64,000 nt of DNA. It comes from Clostridium thermobutyricum (GTDB lineage: Bacteria > Bacillota > Clostridia > Ch29). The position numbers and the translations under genes were made by a program. The stretch spans positions 42,592 to 106,591 of the forward strand of contig JAENYX010000005.1 in NCBI GenBank assembly GCA_016841565.1. Reading direction: 5' to 3'. Below, in pieces: positions 59,025 to 64,000 of the stretch; the first letter of the stretch is position 1; each line of letters opens with the position of its first letter. The notes beneath the pieces were generated by a model. It worked only from the letters and a program-made list of their open reading frames with translations, did no database searches and was not told where the DNA came from.

Positions 59025-60186
59025 AAAAGATGCAGATATTATTGTGATCGGTGGAGGTATCATTGGAACTGCCGTAACGTATCAGCTTAGTAAAAAAGGT
59101 AAAAATGTATTATTAATTGAAAAAGGCGACCTTTGTAACGGAACAACAGGGGCATGTGATGCTTATATCACTCCTCACACTAAAGCAGTAGGCCCTAGCT
59201 TGGATCTGTGTATAAAGAGTCAAGAGATATGGAAGACCCTTGAAGATGAATTGGATGAGGATTTGGAATATGAACACAATTGCGGCGGTTTACAGGTTTG
59301 TCAGAATGAAATTGAGTTTGAATTAGTAAGTGAAAATGCCGCCAAATTAAAAAAAGGCGGACTTGAGGTCCACATGTTATCTATTAATGAAGCACGCAAG
59401 ATAGAACCTGCTTTATCTAAAACCCTAAGAGGTGCATTGTACTGCCCCTCTGCAGGAAAAGTAAACCCATTTAAAACAACATATGCTTATATGAGAGCAG
59501 CAAGAAAGAATAATGCTAAAAGTTTATACCATACTGCTGTGACTGGAGTTATAAGAGATGAAGGTCAGGTAGTGGGAGTAAATACAGATAAAGGTGATTA
59601 TTATGCAGATACAGTAGTAAATGCTGCTGGCAGTTGGGGCGGGGAGATTGCAAAAATGTTGGGATACGATTTTCCTATTGTTCCAAGGAGAGGTCAGTTA
59701 ATAGTTTCCGAACCTGTTGCTCCGCTAATAAATACGACAATGCAAACAGGTATGTATATGGTTATCAAGCATCATCCGGAAATGATTACGGATGAACGTG
59801 TCAAGCGTTTGGGTATTGGCTACTGCATTGAACAAACAAAAGACGGAACTATTCTGCTAGGCTTTACAAGGGAATTGGTAGGTTTTGATAAACGCACAAC
59901 GTTGGAAGCCATTGAAGGTATTATTCAGAGTGGTATTCGGCATATCCCAATGCTCAAGGATATTCACTTTATCCGAACTTTTTCCGGATTTAGACCGTAT
60001 GTAAGCGATAATAAACCATTGTTGGGTTCGGTTGATGGTGCCTTGGGTTTCTTTATGGCAGCTGGTCATGAGGGGGATGGAATAGCTTTGTCCGCAATAA
60101 CCGGTGTACTTTTGTCAGAAATGATTACTGATGAAAAGCTATCCTTTAATGTGGAAGATTTCAGTCCAAATCGTTTTATAGTATAG
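59017..60186 (+). CDS. FAD-dependent amino/imino-acid dehydrogenase, beta-type subunit (HcnC-like)
   Basis: 389 residues of the D-amino-acid oxidase (DAO) fold. FAD site ADIIVIGGGIIGTAVTYQLS, TTGACDAYITPHTKAVGPS flavin region, VNAAGSWGGEIAKMLG, and the C-terminal FRPYVSDNKPLLGSVDG with AAGHEGDGIALSAITG. This subunit holds the substrate; relatives oxidise proline, D-hydroxyproline, glycine, sarcosine or opines at the C-N bond. Which one cannot be read. Overlap with the BFD gene ties it to the complex. Confidence 0.9.
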   Translation: MNKKDADIIVIGGGIIGTAVTYQLSKKGKNVLLIEKGDLCNGTTGACDAYITPHTKAVGPSLDLCIKSQEIWKTLEDELDEDLEYEHNCGGLQVCQNEIEFELVSENAAKLKKGGLEVHMLSINEARKIEPALSKTLRGALYCPSAGKVNPFKTTYAYMRAARKNNAKSLYHTAVTGVIRDEGQVVGVNTDKGDYYADTVVNAAGSWGGEIAKMLGYDFPIVPRRGQLIVSEPVAPLINTTMQTGMYMVIKHHPEMITDERVKRLGIGYCIEQTKDGTILLGFTRELVGFDKRTTLEAIEGIIQSGIRHIPMLKDIHFIRTFSGFRPYVSDNKPLLGSVDGALGFFMAAGHEGDGIALSAITGVLLSEMITDEKLSFNVEDFSPNRFIV

Positions 60187-60203
60187 AAAGGGGACTTATC
60201 AAC

Positions 60204-60662
60204 ATGATGCAAAACTGGGAAGCATACGTGGTAGAAAGAGTACATTATTTTTACCATGAAGCAGGGATAAACTGTGCGGTTGGTACTTTGTCTTTATTAA
60301 GTGACATATTTGACGTAAAACTACAAGAACAAGTCTATGATTCTGCACTAGCAATGCATGGCGCAGGCAAATACGGAGCCCAGTGTGGGCTTTTAGAGGG
60401 TGGGATTATGTTTACTTCCATATACGCAAAGCAAAATGGACTGGATAAAAAAGTAATTGTACCGTTGATATATAAATGGAGTTCTTTATTCGAAAAGGAA
60501 ATGGGTAGCCTTGTTTGCAGAGAATTACGCCCATACCCGTTTACTCCTGAAGACGCACCAAAGCATTTGTGTGAGCCGATTACGATAAAGGGCGTTAAAT
60601 TGGCAGTGAATTTTATACAGAAAGAGTTAGAGCCAATTATTGAGAACAATAGGAGGAGTTAG
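60204..60662 (+). CDS. C_GCAxxG_C_C family protein
   Basis: 152 residues from an ATG after AAAGGGG. The spaced cysteines INCAVGT (about 24), YGAQCGLLEGG (about 57), LVCREL (about 105) and KHLCEPI fit the C_GCAxxG_C_C redox family (PF09719), here with an altered GCA core. The family is widespread in anaerobes and unassigned, thought to bind a metal or cluster and to partner oxidoreductases. Its place inside this operon, 2 bases before the MalY-like gene, suggests a direct role. Confidence 0.82.
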   Translation: MMQNWEAYVVERVHYFYHEAGINCAVGTLSLLSDIFDVKLQEQVYDSALAMHGAGKYGAQCGLLEGGIMFTSIYAKQNGLDKKVIVPLIYKWSSLFEKEMGSLVCRELRPYPFTPEDAPKHLCEPITIKGVKLAVNFIQKELEPIIENNRRS

Positions 60663-60664
60663 TT

Positions 60665-61837
60665 ATGGAATATAATTTCGATGATATTATTGAACGTCGC
60701 GACTCCGGAAGCTATAAGTGGGATACCATGGAAGATCCGGAAGTTTTGCCAATGTGGGTTGCCGATATGGATTTTAGAGTAGCAAAACCTATTATTAATG
60801 CATTAAAAAAGAAAACTGAACATGGCGTCTTTGGATATTCGATACAGACAGAAGAGTTTTACAATGCGGTTATAGGGTGGTTTGACCGACGCCATAATTG
60901 GAAGATTGATCGAAAATGGATTTCTCACTGTCCCGGTATAGTCCCGGCATTGCATTTTTTATCTAAAGCATTTGTAAAACCGGGTGATAAGATTATGATG
61001 CATTCACCCGTATATTATCCGTTTTTCGGTTCTGCTTTAAAAAACGATATTGAAGTTGTGTTTAATAAATTGATCTATAAAAGCAAAAGATATGAAATAG
61101 ATTTTGAAGATTTTGAAAGAACTGCAAAAGACCCTAATGTTAAGGCGTTTTATTTGTGCTCTCCGCATAATCCTGGGGGAAGGACATGGTCAAGAGAAGA
61201 ATTAGAGCGGATGGGGAAAATTTGTACAGACAATGGGGTTCTGGTAGTTGCAGACGAAATACACTGTGACCTTGTGTTTCCAGGGCGTAAGAATGTGTCT
61301 TACGGAACTCTTCCGGAATATATAGCAGACAACAGTATAATCTGTGTTGCACCGAGTAAAACTTTTAACCTTGCTGGCCTTCAGACTTCGTGTCTTATAA
61401 TAAGAAATCCGGATATTAAGAAACGGTATGACCAATTCTTAGCAAGGTTGGGTATTATGCGGCCTAATGTATACGGGATCGTTGGTTTAACGGCTGCTTA
61501 CACCAACGGCGATGAGTGGTTGGAACAATTATTAGTATATTTAAATGATAACTTGACGTTTTTGAAAAACTACTTAAAGACTTATATTCCACAAGTAAAA
61601 ATTATGGAGCCTGACGCTACTTATCTAGTTTGGATGGACTTTAGCGAATTGAATATTGATAGCGAAAGGTTACATAATATTTTATTGAAGGAAGGAAAAG
61701 TATGGCTGGATGAGGGCTATATGTTTGGAGAAGCCGGTAAAGGTTTTGAAAGGATTAATATTGCATGCCCACGAACGGTGCTTGAAGAGGGTCTTAATCG
61801 TATTAGAGATTCATTAAAAGCAGCAGGGCTGATATAA
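60665..61837 (+). CDS. MalY/PatB-type PLP C-S lyase or aminotransferase
   Basis: 390 residues, AGGAGGAG before the ATG. The opening YNFDDIIERRDSGSYKWDTM followed by LPMWVADMDF is the hallmark of the MalY/PatB group (cystathionine beta-lyase activity). LCSPHNPGGRTW, VVADEIHCDLVF and the PLP lysine in CVAPSKTFNLAGLQTS are intact. The usual reaction is beta-elimination from cystathionine or S-substituted cysteine to thiol, pyruvate and ammonia. Together with the next gene it points to a sulfur amino acid. Confidence 0.9.
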   Translation: MEYNFDDIIERRDSGSYKWDTMEDPEVLPMWVADMDFRVAKPIINALKKKTEHGVFGYSIQTEEFYNAVIGWFDRRHNWKIDRKWISHCPGIVPALHFLSKAFVKPGDKIMMHSPVYYPFFGSALKNDIEVVFNKLIYKSKRYEIDFEDFERTAKDPNVKAFYLCSPHNPGGRTWSREELERMGKICTDNGVLVVADEIHCDLVFPGRKNVSYGTLPEYIADNSIICVAPSKTFNLAGLQTSCLIIRNPDIKKRYDQFLARLGIMRPNVYGIVGLTAAYTNGDEWLEQLLVYLNDNLTFLKNYLKTYIPQVKIMEPDATYLVWMDFSELNIDSERLHNILLKEGKVWLDEGYMFGEAGKGFERINIACPRTVLEEGLNRIRDSLKAAGLI

Positions 61838-61914
61838 GTTTTCAACAACCAATATCAAGAAATTCAAAGGAAAACAGTCAAAAATATAATAATATGAAAT
61901 TAGGAGGGAATAAA

Positions 61915-63096
61915 ATGGATGTCAAAAAATTAAAGAAGGGTACCAAATCTATTTTTTCTGAGCCCTGTCCATTGACGGGATCTCATGTACGACCAATATA
62001 TCAAACATCGACTTTCATATTTGAAAACGTTGACCAAGGGGCCAGGAGGTTTGCCGGGGAGGAAGAGGGTTATATATATACCCGTCTTGGCAATCCAACC
62101 GTAACGGATTTTGAGAAAAAGATAGCCCTGCTGGAGGGAGGCGAGGCCGCTGCCGCCTTCGGCTCCGGGATGGGAGCGATAACCGCCCCGATTATGGCTC
62201 TGGTTAATGCTGGGGACCATATAGTTGCGGCGAAAACCCTATACGGCTGCACCCACGCCTTTTTATCCCATCTGATAAAGAGGTTCGGCGTTGAAACAAC
62301 CTTTGTAGACGCAACAGATGTAAAGAACATAGAGGCAGCCATTAGGCCCAATACAAAGGTGGTATACGTAGAATCTCCCGCCAACCCCAATATGGTCCTT
62401 GTGGACCTGGCGGCTACCGCCCAGGCTGCCCACAAATACGGGGCAAAGGTCATAGTGGACAATACATTTATGACTCCCTACTGGCAGAGGCCCCTGGAAC
62501 TGGGCTGCGACGTGGTTGTGCACAGCGCGACAAAATATATAGGAGGCCACGGTTTAGTAATAGCCGGGGTGACGGTGGGAGATAAGGACTTCATAGATGA
62601 GGTTAAGGCTACAACGCTTAAGGACATAGGAGCGGTAATTAGCCCCTTCGATGCGTGGCTTCTGACTATCGGGCTTAAAACTCTAGGTGTAAGGATGGAA
62701 AAACACGAGAAAAATGCAATGATAGTGGCCGAATGGCTGGAGGCAAACCCGAAGGTTGATAAGGTTTACTATACCGGTCTTGAATCCCATCCGCAACATT
62801 CCCTAGCTAAAAAACAGGCGGAAGGTTTTGGCGCTATGATAGCCTTCGAACTGAAGGGCGGCATGGACGCGGGCGTTACTCTTATGAACAGCGTGGAGAT
62901 GATACACCTTGCGGTAAGCCTTGGAAACGTGGATTCTCTCATACAACATCCCGCTTCAATGACTCATTCGCCCTATACAAAGGAAGAACGTTTGGCAGCA
63001 GGTATATCAGACGGACTGGTAAGGCTTTCAGTGGGCATAGAGGAACCGGAGGACATTTTGGCAGACTTGGAACAAGCATTCGCAAAGATAAAATAA
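61915..63096 (+). CDS. megL: Methionine gamma-lyase (Cys/Met-metabolism PLP enzyme)
   Basis: The ATG at 61915 follows AGGAGGG; 393 residues. TRLGNPT, KTLYGCTHAFL, YVESPANPNM and the PLP lysine in VHSATKYIGGHG are present. The cysteine in LYGCT is the position (Cys116 in Pseudomonas numbering) that marks methionine gamma-lyases against cystathionine enzymes. It converts methionine to methanethiol, 2-oxobutyrate and ammonia. From about 62090 the base composition becomes more GC-rich than in the preceding 8 kb, so the gene or most of it may have another history. Confidence 0.88.
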   Translation: MDVKKLKKGTKSIFSEPCPLTGSHVRPIYQTSTFIFENVDQGARRFAGEEEGYIYTRLGNPTVTDFEKKIALLEGGEAAAAFGSGMGAITAPIMALVNAGDHIVAAKTLYGCTHAFLSHLIKRFGVETTFVDATDVKNIEAAIRPNTKVVYVESPANPNMVLVDLAATAQAAHKYGAKVIVDNTFMTPYWQRPLELGCDVVVHSATKYIGGHGLVIAGVTVGDKDFIDEVKATTLKDIGAVISPFDAWLLTIGLKTLGVRMEKHEKNAMIVAEWLEANPKVDKVYYTGLESHPQHSLAKKQAEGFGAMIAFELKGGMDAGVTLMNSVEMIHLAVSLGNVDSLIQHPASMTHSPYTKEERLAAGISDGLVRLSVGIEEPEDILADLEQAFAKIK

Positions 63097-63198
63097 ACTA
63101 AATACTATCTTGGCAAAATCATCAATTCTGATGCGGCTTTGCGTGATATAAGAAAAATCGCAGCAAACGTTTGCAGCAAATACATTAATCATTTTCTC

Positions 63199-63230
63199 AA
63201 CACGACTGTCATAGTTTAGACAGTCGTGTT
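63199..63230 (+). terminator. Terminator of the 54-63 kb cluster
   Basis: Stem AACACGACTGTC/GACAGTCGTGTT with an 8-base loop, about 100 bases after the gamma-lyase gene; weak T-run. Confidence 0.75.
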
Positions 63231-63246
63231 ACTTATGTGGCTATGA

Positions 63247-63369
63247 CAGAAACGGCCATTTGAAATATATACCGACAAAGATATATCCGTGCCGCTGAGA
63301 TACTTTATTCGTCAAACACGGGATATGAACCGGTTTATATACGATGTTATTAATAGACCCTTGGTATAG
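63247..63369 (+). pseudogene. Gene remnant, about 40 codons
   Basis: The frame reads QKRPFEIYTDKDISVPLRYF then IRQTRDMNRFIYDVINRPLV and stops. It looks like the true end of a protein but has no start. It lies just before the right-hand direct repeat. Unrecognised. Confidence 0.35.
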
Positions 63370-63510
63370 AATTAAGTCATATCTGGCTTGAAACCAGTTA
63401 GTGTTAGCAGTTTTGTAGAATCCATGGTACTATCTTCTTTTCTGTACAATTTATTTATTTCCGAAGATTTACTATCTATGTCTATGTGTTCCCTTCCCAA
63501 AAACCTATGT

Positions 63511-63765
63511 TTAGGTATCATGGTCCGACAGAAGGGCTGTCATGGTCTTGTCTGCGCCCTGACCGGTGGAAAGTTCAACCCTCAAGCCCTGTTCTTCAAA
63601 GAAACCTTTGTTGATGGCTACATACTGGGGAGCGTAGAATATGGAACGCACCACCTCGTTCAGCCTTATGGTTATGAGCTCCTTGTCGGCACGGCAGCCC
63701 GACAGGCAGCTAAACGCCAGGGCAAGTATAAGTAAGAGTATTGAAACCTTAGTTATAAGCTTCAA
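63511..63765 (-). pseudogene. Truncated ABC substrate-binding protein gene
   Basis: From the TTG at 63765 it encodes the same lipoprotein signal and mature start as the intact gene at 51328-52335, through DKTMTALLS. It then leaves the homology at 63527 and stops five codons later. Some 84 residues remain of 335, so no binding protein can be made. Its ribosome binding site and upstream DNA are preserved. Confidence 0.9.
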
Positions 63766-63818
63766 ATATATCCCCCCCTTTATAACACAATTTGGTTTAC
63801 TATACTCATTATATTCAG
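63527..63818. repeat. 292-bp direct repeat, right copy
   Basis: Partner of 52097-52388 with a single-base difference before the start codon (AAATATA versus AAATATT). It ends at the same ATATTCAG. Beyond it, to the end of the window, I see no gene. Confidence 0.95.
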
Positions 63819-64000
63819 AGCAGAAGCATTGGTGAGTGGAATGTGCAGCGGGACCAAATGTGGTAAGGAATATGTTATCCGCCACTTTATACTTTATGAC
63901 ACGCCGCCGGCTAACCGTCGTTTTAAAGGATTGGATATAAAAAATAAAAAAATATCCCATAAAAAGCAGGAATATGGAAAATCATGGCGAAATATACCAT

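Noticed and set aside
1..64000. tRNA genes, CRISPR arrays, integrase or intact transposase
   Set aside because: No T-loop GTTCGANTCC context in a cloverleaf setting, no regularly spaced short repeats and no integrase or transposase proteins were seen. The only repeats are those listed.

Overview
The window looks like the chromosome of an anaerobic, endospore-forming member of the Clostridia (Firmicutes). The grounds are strong AGGAGG-type ribosome binding sites with frequent TTG and GTG starts, CgeB-like spore glycosyltransferases, two BclA-like collagen proteins, a YtaF-type sporulation membrane protein, copper-amine-oxidase-N (CuAO_N) cell-surface proteins, a cyclic-di-GMP-I riboswitch, TAXI-TRAP transport and many iron-sulfur oxidoreductases. 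I found no tRNA, rRNA, CRISPR array, prophage or intact transposase. The species is not identifiable by eye.

Layout. 0-3.9 kb: two tandem chemoreceptor genes whose 3' 1.27 kb are practically identical. 3.9-10.1 kb: pckA, divergent from an argC-argJ-argB-argD operon whose consensus promoter is overlapped by two ARG-box-like sites. 10.2-11.7 kb: a small protein, a membrane-anchored surface protein and the first of four copies of a MITE-like repeat. 11.8-29.6 kb: a large cell- or spore-surface glycan region. It holds glycosyltransferases (TuaH-like, GT-D, two CgeB-like paralogues, GT4, rhamnosyltransferase-like), a WbpE/WbpB/WbpD-like set for a diacetamido-uronic acid, a CapE-like dehydratase plus RmlD-like reductase for a 6-deoxy-amino sugar, two collagen-like proteins, a CAP-domain protein, a trypsin-like protease coupled to a glycosyltransferase, and several proteins of unknown family. 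29.6-40.8 kb: mixed housekeeping and surface genes (CuAO_N proteins, one behind a c-di-GMP riboswitch; YtaF; a Ca2+/Na+ antiporter; an M19 dipeptidase; a lipoprotein; DUF1848; two divergent XRE regulators), with gene remnants between them.

40.8-49.6 kb is a catabolic island: an RraA-type aldolase, class V aminotransferase, two-subunit IPM-dehydratase/homoaconitase-like hydratase with an altered active-site motif, fused TRAP permease, TAXI binding protein, GntR regulator and a threonine-dehydratase-like lyase. Its promoter sits in a symmetric nested operator. 49.7-52.4 kb is a NitT/TauT-type ABC importer.

52.4-63.5 kb is an AT-rich block between two 292-bp direct repeats derived from the ABC binding-protein gene, which suggests integration by single crossover. 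It carries a MarR regulator, a TRAP-like permease, an Asp/Glu-racemase-family protein, a five-part amino/imino-acid dehydrogenase (2Fe-2S, two FAD subunits, 4Fe-4S, BFD), a C_GCAxxG_C_C protein, a MalY-like C-S lyase and a methionine gamma-lyase. The gene set suggests uptake, epimerisation, oxidation and C-S cleavage of an unidentified, possibly sulfur-containing, amino acid. This block and the 40.8-49.6 kb island are the best candidates for undescribed biochemistry.
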